From Methylobacterium sp. 17Sr1-1 (lineage in GTDB: Bacteria > Pseudomonadota > Alphaproteobacteria > Rhizobiales > Beijerinckiaceae): a stretch of 64,000 nt of DNA. A program made the translations under genes and the position numbers. A model generated the notes under the pieces. It made no database searches, was not told the DNA's origin, and worked only from the letters and a program-made list of their open reading frames with translations. Shown here one piece after another: positions 53,854 through 61,702 of the stretch. Numbering within the stretch: the first letter of the stretch is position 1; every line of letters starts with the position of its first letter. The stretch is taken from NCBI RefSeq assembly GCF_003173775.1, contig NZ_CP029552.1, positions 3,520,001 through 3,584,000 of the forward strand, in the 5' to 3' direction.

Positions 53854-55866
53854 ATGCCGATCCTGACATTTCCCGATGGCGCCACGCGGTCCTACGACGG
53901 CGCCGTGACCGGCCGCGCCGTCGTCGAGGGCATCGCCAAGTCGCTGGCCAAGCGCACGGTCGCGATGGCCCTCGACGGCACCGTCCGCGACCTCGACGAC
54001 ACGATCGCCGAGGACGTCCGCATCGAGTTCCTCGACCGCACAGACCCGCGGGCGCTGGAGCTGATCCGGCACGATTGCGCCCACGTGCTCGCGGAGGCCG
54101 TGCAGTCGCTGTGGCCGGAGACGCAGGTCACGATCGGCCCGGTGATCGAGAACGGCTTCTACTACGACTTCCACCGCGAGACCCCGTTCTCGCCGGACGA
54201 CTTTCCGGCGATCGAGGCGCGGATGCGCGAGATCATCGCCCGCGATGCCCCCTTCACCAAGGAGGTCTGGGCCCGCGACGACGTCCGCAAGCTGTTCGAG
54301 GAGAAGGGCGAGGCGTTCAAGGTCGAGCTCGTCGACGCGATCCCGCCGGGGGAGGACCTGCGCCTCTACCGCCAGGGCACGTGGTTCGACCTCTGCCGCG
54401 GCCCGCACATGACCTCGACGGGCAAGGTCGGCGCCGCCTTCAAGCTGATGAAGGTGGCGGGCGCCTATTGGCGCGGCGATTCGACGAAGCCGATGCTGAG
54501 CCGGATCTACGGCACGGCCTGGGCCAATCAGGCCGATCTCGACGCCTATCTCAACCGCCTCGCCGAGGCCGAGCGCCGCGACCACCGCAAGCTCGGCCGC
54601 GAGATGGACCTCTTCCACTTCCAGGAGGAGGGGCCGGGCGTGGTGTTCTGGCACCCGAAGGGCTGGACGCTGTTCCAGTCCCTCATCGCCTACATGCGCC
54701 GGCGCCTGAAGGGCGACTACGCCGAGGTGAACGCGCCCCAGATCCTCGACAAGGCGCTGTGGGAGACCTCCGGTCACTGGGACTGGTACCGGGAAAATAT
54801 GTTCGTCACGAAGACCGAGGACGAGCGCGTCTTCGCGATCAAGCCGATGAACTGTCCCGGCCACGTGCAGATCTTCAAGCACGGGCTGAAGTCCTACCGC
54901 GACCTGCCGCTGCGCCTGGCCGAGTTCGGTTCGGTCTCGCGCTACGAGCCCTCGGGCGCCCTGCACGGGCTGATGCGGGTGCGCGCCTTCACGCAGGACG
55001 ACGCCCACGTCTTCTGCACGGAGGACCAGCTCGCCGCCGAGTGCCTGAAGATCAACGACCTGATCCTCTCCACCTACGCCGATTTCGGCTTCGACGAGAT
55101 CGTGGTGAAGCTCTCGACGCGGCCGGAGAAGCGCGTCGGCTCGGATGCGCTGTGGGATCACGCCGAGGAGGTGATGACCCGGGTGCTCGCCCAGATCGAG
55201 GAGCAGTCCGGCGGCCGGATCAAGACCGCGATCAACCCGGGCGAGGGCGCCTTCTACGGGCCGAAATTCGAGTACGTGCTGCGCGACGCCATCGGGCGCG
55301 ACTGGCAATGCGGCACGACGCAGGTCGACTTCAACCTGCCGGAGCGGTTCGGCGCGTTCTTCGTCGATGCCGACGGGCAGAAGAAGACCCCGGTGATGGT
55401 CCACCGCGCGATCTGCGGCTCGATGGAGCGCTTCACCGGCATCCTGATCGAGCATTTCGCCGGCCACTTCCCGCTCTGGCTGGCGCCGTTGCAGGTGGTC
55501 GTCGCGACGATCACCGGCGAGGCCGATCCCTATGCCCGCGAGGTCCTGAAGGCGGCGGACGCGATGGGCCTGCGGGCCGAGGCCGATCTTCGCAACGAGA
55601 AGATCAACTACAAGGTCCGCGAGCATTCTCACGCCAAGGTGCCGGTGATGCTGGTCGTCGGCCGCAAGGAGGGCGAGGAGCGCACCGTCTCGATCCGCCG
55701 CCTCGGCAGCCCGCAGAGCCGCACCCTGCCGCTCGACCAGGCCTTGGCCGAGCTGGTGGCCGAGGCGACCTTCCCGGATCTGCGCCGGGCGGACGCGGTG
55801 GCCGCCAGCGTGCCGAGCGAAGGCGTGACGCTCGACGGGCAGCACGAGGACACGCCGGTGCCGTAG
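53854..55866 (+). CDS. thrS: Threonyl-tRNA synthetase
   Basis: 670 residues from ATG at 53854; a slightly longer in-frame start exists but does not match the family. TGS domain (1-62), editing domain with H73 and H77 ([11 protein letters not shown]), class II core with MNCPGH (zinc Cys334), [14 protein letters not shown] (motif 2 region) and motif 3 [13 protein letters not shown], then the C-terminal anticodon-binding domain (about 560-650). A GAG...GGAG purine region precedes the start. Housekeeping gene; a hairpin follows the stop. Confidence 0.98.
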   Translation: MPILTFPDGATRSYDGAVTGRAVVEGIAKSLAKRTVAMALDGTVRDLDDTIAEDVRIEFLDRTDPRALELIRHDCAHVLAEAVQSLWPETQVTIGPVIENGFYYDFHRETPFSPDDFPAIEARMREIIARDAPFTKEVWARDDVRKLFEEKGEAFKVELVDAIPPGEDLRLYRQGTWFDLCRGPHMTSTGKVGAAFKLMKVAGAYWRGDSTKPMLSRIYGTAWANQADLDAYLNRLAEAERRDHRKLGREMDLFHFQEEGPGVVFWHPKGWTLFQSLIAYMRRRLKGDYAEVNAPQILDKALWETSGHWDWYRENMFVTKTEDERVFAIKPMNCPGHVQIFKHGLKSYRDLPLRLAEFGSVSRYEPSGALHGLMRVRAFTQDDAHVFCTEDQLAAECLKINDLILSTYADFGFDEIVVKLSTRPEKRVGSDALWDHAEEVMTRVLAQIEEQSGGRIKTAINPGEGAFYGPKFEYVLRDAIGRDWQCGTTQVDFNLPERFGAFFVDADGQKKTPVMVHRAICGSMERFTGILIEHFAGHFPLWLAPLQVVVATITGEADPYAREVLKAADAMGLRAEADLRNEKINYKVREHSHAKVPVMLVVGRKEGEERTVSIRRLGSPQSRTLPLDQALAELVAEATFPDLRRADAVAASVPSEGVTLDGQHEDTPVP

Positions 55867-55877
55867 GGCGGAGCAAC

Positions 55878-55901
55878 GAGACCGGCCTCGGGGCCGGTCT
55901 C
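55878..55901 (+). terminator. Hairpin after thrS
   Basis: GAGACCGGCC, loop TCGG, GGCCGGTCTC: a 10-bp perfect stem with a stable tetraloop 12 bases past the thrS stop; no T-tract. Family A repeat copy 3 starts right after it. Confidence 0.6.
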
Positions 55902-55903
55902 GA

Positions 55904-56021
55904 TGTGTATCACGAGCCCGCGACGGCGGAGCTTTGCTCCGCACGCTTGAGCGAAGCCGAAATCCGCATTGCGAAAGCGATCCAACAGGATTGCCTGAAT
56001 CAATCAGTCGGATTTCGTATG
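55904..56021 (+). repeat. Interspersed hairpin repeat, family A copy 3 (truncated)
   Basis: Shares ATCACGAGCCCGCG, GAGCGAAGCCGAAATCCGCA, GCGATCCAACAGGATTGCCT and CAATCAGTCGGATTTCGTATG with copy 2, in order. The first hairpin of copies 1 and 2 is missing, replaced by the thrS terminator stem. The A/T change in the inner arm is compensated on the other arm (GAAATCC with GGATTTC), so pairing is kept. This accounts for part of the 458-bp gap; the rest (56022-56324) is AT-rich leader of metQ with no other clear element. Confidence 0.85.
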
Positions 56022-56324
56022 GACCGTCCTGTCGTGGACCGCGTGCGCGACGCTGCTCGGGTTCAGGCTCCGCCGATCTGACCCGGAACGACACGGGAGA
56101 ATGACTCCCCACGGAGCCGGCAGGCGCGCTCTTGCGCGATCCCAACGCGGTCCCGGGCCGAGCGCCCGGCATCGCGTTCTGCGGGCATGATCAAAATCTC
56201 CTACCTTCCCCTGCTGTCGTAGGTTTGTTTCGCAAAATAGCGCGAAGATTGGAATTTTATCTCGGGATCTTTGTGTCAATAATCCAGGGTAAACAATATC
56301 TTGGATGAAATTGGCAGTTCCTGC

Positions 56325-57107
56325 ATGCGAATGTTGTTATCGCTCATCTCCCTTCTGGGGTTTGTCGGCTCGCTGAGCGCTGCCGGAGCGGAGACGATCA
56401 AGGTCGGCGCCACCTCCGGCCCGCATGCCGAGGTCCTCGAGGCCGCCGCCAAGGTCGCCGCGCGCGAGGGACTGACGGTCCGGATCGTCGAGTTCAACGA
56501 CTACATCCAGCCGAATGCAGCCCTCGCGGCCGGCGATCTCGACGCGAACAGCTACCAGCACCGGCCGTTCCTGCAAGCGCAGCTCGATGCCCGCGGCTAC
56601 GACATCGTTCCCGTCGGACGCACGGTCCTGTTCCCGATCGCCGTCTATTCCAAGAAGTACAAAAAGATCGAAGATTTGCCGAAAGGGGCTCTGATCAGCA
56701 TCGGGAGCGACCCGGCCAACGAAGCGCGCAGCCTCATCCTGCTCCAGGAAGCCGGCCTGCTGACGCTTCGCCCCGGCTCCGAGTCCAAGGCGACACCGCT
56801 TGACATCGTCGGGAATCCCAAGGGCTTCCGGTTCAAGGAGCTCGAGGCGGCCCAGCTCGTGCACGCCCTCGACGACGTCGATGCCTCGGTGGTGAATGCC
56901 AACTACGCTCTTCTCGCCGGTCTCAACCCGCAGCGCGACTCGATCCTCCTCGAGAAGCCGCAATCGCAGTACGTCTGCGAGATCGTCGTTCGCAAGAAGG
57001 ACCGGGACGCGCCCTGGGTGAAGAAGCTGGTGTCGTCCTATCAGTCGGACGAGGTCAGGAGCTTCGTGGAGAAGCGGTTCCCCGGCGCCGGATTCGCCGG
57101 CTGGTGA
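56325..57107 (+). CDS. metQ: MetQ/NlpA-family substrate-binding protein
   Basis: 260 residues from ATG at 56325. Signal peptide MRMLLSLISLLGFVGSLSAA with no lipobox cysteine, so probably a soluble periplasmic form. Family features: IKVGATSGPHAEVLEAAAKV, VEFNDYIQPNAALAAGDLDA and SYQHRPFLQAQL, of methionine-binding NlpA proteins. No metN or metI lies nearby, so it is an orphan binding protein. Codon use is less GC-biased than neighbours and the upstream 150 bp are unusually AT-rich, which may mark acquisition. Followed 9 bases later by a cupin gene. Confidence 0.9.
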   Translation: MRMLLSLISLLGFVGSLSAAGAETIKVGATSGPHAEVLEAAAKVAAREGLTVRIVEFNDYIQPNAALAAGDLDANSYQHRPFLQAQLDARGYDIVPVGRTVLFPIAVYSKKYKKIEDLPKGALISIGSDPANEARSLILLQEAGLLTLRPGSESKATPLDIVGNPKGFRFKELEAAQLVHALDDVDASVVNANYALLAGLNPQRDSILLEKPQSQYVCEIVVRKKDRDAPWVKKLVSSYQSDEVRSFVEKRFPGAGFAGW

Positions 57108-57116
57108 GGCGGCGTC

Positions 57117-57512
57117 ATGGTCCATCTGTGGAAAGCGCCGGCACCGACCGTCAAGGGCGCGGCAATCGGCTTCGTCGGCACCGTGTGGCGCGACGAGGTG
57201 ATCCGCGGCGGCGCACCGAACGACGTGCGCGTCTACCGGGTGTCGTTCGAACCGGGATCGCGAACGGCCTGGCACACCCATCCGTCATGGCAGATCCTCC
57301 ATGTCCTCTCGGGATGGGGCAGGGTGCAGACACGGGGCGGCGAGCTGCTGACCATCGGCCCGGGCGACACGGCCTGGATCGCTGCGGAGGAGGACCATTG
57401 GCATGGCGCGAGCCCGGACCACCACTTCGTCCATCTCGCGATCCACGAGGCGCTCCCCGACGGCCGTGAGGTCGACTGGCGGGAGCACGTGCGAGAGGAG
57501 GACTATCGGTAA
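57117..57512 (+). CDS. Small cupin-domain protein
   Basis: 131 residues from ATG at 57117. Both cupin motifs are present: TAWHTHPSWQILHVLSGWG (metal histidines) and GDTAWIAAEEDHWHGASPD. A single cupin barrel of this type can bind Fe, Mn or Ni; enzymatic role unknown. Nine bases after metQ, likely the same operon. Confidence 0.88.
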   Translation: MVHLWKAPAPTVKGAAIGFVGTVWRDEVIRGGAPNDVRVYRVSFEPGSRTAWHTHPSWQILHVLSGWGRVQTRGGELLTIGPGDTAWIAAEEDHWHGASPDHHFVHLAIHEALPDGREVDWREHVREEDYR

Positions 57513-57861
57513 CCCCTCGCACTGCCCGGCCCGGGCATTCAGGGCGGCTCGGACGCCGACGGTCCGGGTCGCCTGCCAGCGCCAAGCCGGCCGAGGAACA
57601 GGCGAGTCCCCTTGTGGTCGCCGGTCGGAGGCGTCGATGCGCCTCCGACCGATCCGGGCCGCCCTCGGCGGCCCTCGTCCCGTCTCGGCCTGCTTGAGCG
57701 TGACGCCATGCTCGCGGTCGTCTAGGCGCGCCGGCACCGTCGCAACCTCGTCCTCGGCAAGGCCTCGCGGCAGGCGCTTGACGGCATCGCGGTCGATCCG
57801 GAGGCGCAGGAGACGCGCCGCCCGGCGGCGGTGGCCTTGTTCCTCGTAGGCGTCCGTCCCC
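57513..57861. other. 349-bp gap between convergent genes
   Basis: Holds an 11-bp hairpin at 57623-57650 (GGTCGGAGGCG and CGCCTCCGACC around a 6-base loop) that may terminate the metQ-cupin transcript. A frame across 57735-57850 reads NLVLGKASRQALDGIAVDPE and could be a gene fragment, but I cannot assign it. Nothing else is seen. Confidence 0.45.
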
Positions 57862-59301
57862 CTACTGGGTCAGCCTCGCCATCTTGAGCGCCTGGTCGAA
57901 CATCGCGTTCAGCGCGGCGGTGATCTTGTCCGGACCGTCGGCGGTGGTGAAGTAGCCCGGCGAGGCGCAGTCCTGGAGCGGCTTGGCCAGTGTCGGGCTG
58001 AAGGCGTTGACCTTGTTGTTCTCCGTGGCGACGGTGCCGCCCTTGTCGGTGAAGACGATCTGGTTGTAGGGGATGTAGAGAACCGAAATCGTCGCGCCGG
58101 CGGCCTTCAGGGCATCGCAGTTCTTCGGGTCGATCTGACTTGGCTGCGAGCCGTCCCACCAGGCATTGCCGTACCCCGGGAAGCTCGACGGACTGCCCGG
58201 ATAGGCGTACTTGCCGTTCGCGTTGACGAAGAAGTGCTGCCCGTTCTGCATCCCGTCGGTGACGAGGAACACGAACGGCTTGCGGCTCGTGCTGGTCGAG
58301 CCGTCGCCGAAGCCGTTCAAGGTGACGATTCCCTTCATCTGCGGGAACGCGACCTTGAAATGGGTGCCGCCCGAGCCGGTGCCGGTGGTCGGATCGCCGG
58401 GCGAGTTGAGCTGCGTCGTGCCGGTATCGAGGAGGTTGGTGAAGGCGAGCGGCCATGCCATTCCGCATTGGGCCGAGGTCTTCAGAGCGGTCACGTCGTT
58501 GGTCAGGCTCGCGAGGGTCGCGAGCTGATTGATGAACGGATAGATGCCGATCCGGTACTGGTTCGGTACCACCGGCGCTGCGGCCCGCTGCAGCAGCGCG
58601 CAGACGGCGTTGTTCACCGCGTCCGAGCGGAGCTGGATCTTGCCGGCGGCCAAACCCCAGCCCTTATTGCCGGGGAAGTGGCAGGCGAACTGGCAGTTCT
58701 GCTTGTAATCGCCGTACATGTCGTCGTTGTTCTGCGCGAGCTGGGTCATGCCACTCGCGGTCGACGGCAGGCCCATCGAGCCCGACACGTCGACCATCAG
58801 GTAGAAGTCCAGGTAGCTCGGCAGGTCGGCGGACGCCTTGGACGTGTTGGCGATCGTGGTGGTCGGGACCCTGAACAGCTTCGCGAAGCTGTTCTGGACG
58901 ATCGCCGAGTAGGTGACGGTGGCGGTGATCGTCTGGCCCGAGATGTCGACGGCCGGCGTCGACAGCGTCACGCTCGAAAGCGGCACGCTGCCGGTATTGA
59001 CCTTGAAGGTGTTGACGGCCTGCGCCACCCCCGCGGCTTTCGCCTTGTCGAGGACGCCGCTCTGCGACGAGTTGGCGGCGACGTAGGCCTTGGCCGTCAC
59101 CACGGCGGCGAGCGCCGACGCATCCGCCGCCCGGTCGAGCCGCGCGCGGTTGGTGATCGCCATGCCGTAATCTACCCCGAGCCCGACGAGGCCGACGATC
59201 GGGATCAGGCTGAGCCCGAAGATGATGCCGATGCCGCCGTCGCGGTCCCGCATCAGCGATGCCAGCGCGGCGGTGAGCCGGGATGCGCGGGTCAGGGACA
59301 T
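57862..59301 (-). CDS. TadG-like pilus-assembly protein with von Willebrand A domain
   Basis: 479 residues from ATG at 59301. An N-terminal TadE/TadG-type segment (RDGGIGIIFGLSLIPIVGLV) gives one membrane helix; AITNRARLDRAADASALAAV is the usual TadG follow-on. A VWA domain starts near 165 with the MIDAS DVSGS (D171, S173, S175) and carries VFLVTDGMQNG. Mature part exported. It is the last of three overlapping genes for minor pseudopilins/TadG; the rest of the Tad machinery (tadA, tadB, tadC, flp, cpa) is not in this window. Confidence 0.88.
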   Translation of the reverse strand: MSLTRASRLTAALASLMRDRDGGIGIIFGLSLIPIVGLVGLGVDYGMAITNRARLDRAADASALAAVVTAKAYVAANSSQSGVLDKAKAAGVAQAVNTFKVNTGSVPLSSVTLSTPAVDISGQTITATVTYSAIVQNSFAKLFRVPTTTIANTSKASADLPSYLDFYLMVDVSGSMGLPSTASGMTQLAQNNDDMYGDYKQNCQFACHFPGNKGWGLAAGKIQLRSDAVNNAVCALLQRAAAPVVPNQYRIGIYPFINQLATLASLTNDVTALKTSAQCGMAWPLAFTNLLDTGTTQLNSPGDPTTGTGSGGTHFKVAFPQMKGIVTLNGFGDGSTSTSRKPFVFLVTDGMQNGQHFFVNANGKYAYPGSPSSFPGYGNAWWDGSQPSQIDPKNCDALKAAGATISVLYIPYNQIVFTDKGGTVATENNKVNAFSPTLAKPLQDCASPGYFTTADGPDKITAALNAMFDQALKMARLTQ

Positions 59302-60017
59302 TTCGTGGCGATTCCGTCGTTGCCGGTGGTGTCGTAGTCGATCAGCGGGGCGTAGCGCGGCTGGACGTAGGCCGAACGCTTGATGTCGAACGAGGGCAGG
59401 TACCGCGCCCCGAAGGTCGGCGTGAAGGTGAACACCGCGTCGATCACCACCACCGAGGCGGGGCCGTAGAGGGAGCGCGGCAGGGTCGTCGGGGACGCGG
59501 CCGCATTGTTGTCGGCCGGGATCAGCGTCGCGCCGCAGCGCCGGTAGAGCGGCCCGCTCGCCGGCTGCGTCGTGCCGGTGCTGGTCCACACCACGCCGGC
59601 GCTGTAGCAGGCGCTCTGGTCGGTCGGGTCCGCGCAGGTCGCGGCGGTCGGCTTGAACTGGATGCTGGCGTAGTTGATCGTGATGACCTGCCACCACTGC
59701 TTGCCCTGGCGCTTGGCCTCGCTCATCAGGAACGGGAACAGCACCAGCGACGCGTCGTAGCTGAAATGCAGGTCCCACTGGTTGACGAGGCCGTTGACGG
59801 TGCTGTTGTCGGTGGGGGGCCTCGCCTGCGAGATCATCTGGCTGATCGACCGCACCACCAGATCGACCTTGCGCGACGCGTTGACGTAGGCGACGAGCTG
59901 GATGCCCCCGAGGAGCAGCACGAGGAGCATCGGCAGCACGAGCGCGAGCTCGGTGGCGGCGAGCCCGTCATCGGCCCGGCGGAAGCGCCGGATCCGGGCG
60001 AGGAGGGCGGCCCGCAT
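59292..60017 (-). CDS. TadE-like minor pseudopilin
   Basis: 241 residues from ATG at 60017. Short basic N-terminus then DDGLAATELALVLPMLLVLL, the TadE-type leader helix with an invariant glutamate in A-T-E. The C-terminal part is polar with several cysteines and appears exported. Overlaps the upstream gene by one base (TGATG) and the downstream TadG by ten bases, so all three are one translation-coupled operon. Confidence 0.88.
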   Translation of the reverse strand: MRAALLARIRRFRRADDGLAATELALVLPMLLVLLLGGIQLVAYVNASRKVDLVVRSISQMISQARPPTDNSTVNGLVNQWDLHFSYDASLVLFPFLMSEAKRQGKQWWQVITINYASIQFKPTAATCADPTDQSACYSAGVVWTSTGTTQPASGPLYRRCGATLIPADNNAAASPTTLPRSLYGPASVVVIDAVFTFTPTFGARYLPSFDIKRSAYVQPRYAPLIDYDTTGNDGIATKCP

Positions 60018-60559
60018 CAGTACTGCTCGACGCGGAAGGCGGCGGTCGAGATCAGCAGGTAGGCCGCCTTGCCCTTGTAGGTCGTGGTGGCGTCGAGCCA
60101 GCCGGTCACGAAGGGCGGCAGAAGGGTGATCGGGTAGATGACCTGCAGGTACTGGTAGTCGCCGCGGTTGCCGAGGGAGAACTGGCCGCTGCCCGGCGTC
60201 AGGACCGGCAGCGCCAGGCCGCTCATGTCGGACTTGGCGTAGGCGTAGTAGCCCGGATTGGCGGCCGGCACGACGTACAGGTTGACGATGACGTCGCTGC
60301 AGGACATCGCCGCGGGCAGGAAGCCGCACAGCGCCTGCGTGAAGCTCGCCAGGCTGGCGGTCGAGGTCCGCTGGGTCGTGCCGATGAGGACCTGCCGCGA
60401 CGCCTGCTCGGTCGCGTAGTCGAGCTTCTGACCGAAGTACAGGATCTGGGCCACGGTCATCGTGCCCACGAGGATGGCGATGAACAGCAGGCCGACCAGG
60501 CCGAACTCGACGGCCGTCGCTCCCTTCTCGTCGCGGATGAGGTCACGCACGCATCGCAT
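60017..60559 (-). CDS. TadE-like minor pseudopilin
   Basis: 180 residues from ATG at 60559 (a GTG at 60625 would add 22 residues). RDEKGATAVEFGLVGLLFIA is the classical TadE/TadF leader with the G-A-T-A-V-E-F motif processed by TadV-type peptidases. The C-terminal domain holds two cysteines (CGFLPAAMSC). First gene of the three-gene Tad operon. Confidence 0.88.
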   Translation of the reverse strand: MRCVRDLIRDEKGATAVEFGLVGLLFIAILVGTMTVAQILYFGQKLDYATEQASRQVLIGTTQRTSTASLASFTQALCGFLPAAMSCSDVIVNLYVVPAANPGYYAYAKSDMSGLALPVLTPGSGQFSLGNRGDYQYLQVIYPITLLPPFVTGWLDATTTYKGKAAYLLISTAAFRVEQY

Positions 60560-60735
60560 GCGGCCAACGTTGCGTCGCTGGATTAAGATCCGGATAAGCC
60601 GTCGCGCGAGACTTCGGGGCTTCACCGTGACACCGGCCGCGCGCTTAATCGGGTGTTAGCCCGTTCGCCGAAAGCCGCTTCCGTCCGGGGACCGGCGCCC
60701 GGCCCCCGCACTCGATGCCGAGGCTCGCGGGGCCC

Positions 60736-60783
60736 GACGCTCAGGGATCCTGACGCTCAGGGGTCCTGACGCTCAGGGGTCCT
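60736..60783. repeat. Three 16-bp tandem repeats over a gene end
   Basis: GACGCTCAGGGATCCT at 60736-60751, then GACGCTCAGGGGTCCT at 60752-60767 and 60768-60783. The last unit contains the stop codon of the minus-strand gene at 60773; the other two repeat the end of that gene beyond its stop. Confidence 0.85.
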
Positions 60784-61702
60784 TGGCGATCGCCTCGATG
60801 TCGCGGTCGACGCCGCTCTCGACCTTGAAGTCCTGGGTGTAGACCTTGCCGTCGTGGCGGGCGATCAGCTGGTACTCGCCCTCCGCCAGGGTCACCTGCG
60901 GGAAGGCGCCGATCGCCTCGCGGATCGTGTCGCCGCCCGGCGTCAGCACGCTGAAGGCGGTGCCGGCGAAGGCCTCGGTGCCGGGGGAGGCCACCAGCTT
61001 CAGGGTCACGGTGGCGGCGCGGTGGTTGAGGGTCGCGTCGGTGAGGCGCCCGTTCTCGACCTTCAGGTCGGCGCGCTGGATCGCGTTGGAATCGCCCCAG
61101 GTCGAGACGACGTGGTAGGTGCCCTCGGGCAGGCGCACCACCTCGCCGGCCTTGACGCCGTCGCGCACGAGCCGCCCCTCCGGGTTGTTGCCGATCGGCA
61201 CGAAGACCGCGAAGGCGAGCTGGCTCCCTGCGATCTTCGCCTCGCCGACCGCGCCGGAGAGGCGCAGGGCCCCGGCATTGACGGTGAGCTGGTCGCTCGC
61301 CGTCCCCGGATTCAGGGTCACGCGCTTCGAGGTGCTGACGAAGCCGTAGGTCACGTTGGCGAGGTAGCTGCCCGGCGGCAGCCGGAAGGTCGGTTGCGCC
61401 TCCTCGGAGCGGGCCAGCACCACGGGCTTGCCGCCCTCCGGCCGGTCCTCGTAGATCCGCCAGGTCAGGCCGCCGCGTAGGGGCTTGGCCTCGCTGGTCA
61501 GCACCGCCCGCAAGGACAGGCTGGCCTCGGCGGGGGCCGGTGCCGGGGGCGGTCCCTGCGTCACGCCCTGCGGCGCGACGCCTTGCGCCCCGCCCGGGAG
61601 CGGGGCCGGCGCCTGCGCGAGGACAGGACTCGCCGCAAGGAAAGGACTCGCTGCGAGCGCGAGCGCCAGGGTTTTACCGAACCGCCGTCTCGCCCGCGTC
61701 AT
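60773..61702 (-). CDS. Secreted protein with carboxypeptidase-regulatory/PEGA-like repeats
   Basis: 309 residues from ATG at 61702. Signal peptide MTRARRRFGKTLALALAASP, cleavage likely after VLA near 29, then a Pro/Ala-rich linker. The rest shows recurring strand-rich modules: PPGSYLANVTYGFVSTSKRV, PEGTYHVVSTWGDSNAIQRA and AEGEYQLIARHDGKVYTQDF, each with a G-x-Y strand like PEGA or carboxypeptidase-regulatory domains. Role unknown. Its start overlaps the YfhO-like gene by 29 bases, so the two are coupled. Confidence 0.75.
   Translation of the reverse strand: MTRARRRFGKTLALALAASPFLAASPVLAQAPAPLPGGAQGVAPQGVTQGPPPAPAPAEASLSLRAVLTSEAKPLRGGLTWRIYEDRPEGGKPVVLARSEEAQPTFRLPPGSYLANVTYGFVSTSKRVTLNPGTASDQLTVNAGALRLSGAVGEAKIAGSQLAFAVFVPIGNNPEGRLVRDGVKAGEVVRLPEGTYHVVSTWGDSNAIQRADLKVENGRLTDATLNHRAATVTLKLVASPGTEAFAGTAFSVLTPGGDTIREAIGAFPQVTLAEGEYQLIARHDGKVYTQDFKVESGVDRDIEAIAKDP

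Noticed and set aside
53758..56172. 804-codon minus-strand ORF
   Set aside because: Antisense to thrS, with repetitive Arg/Leu/Gly/His composition and no family match.
56100..56324. SAM riboswitch before metQ
   Set aside because: The leader is AT-rich but I could not build the conserved core of SAM-I or SAM-II; no support.
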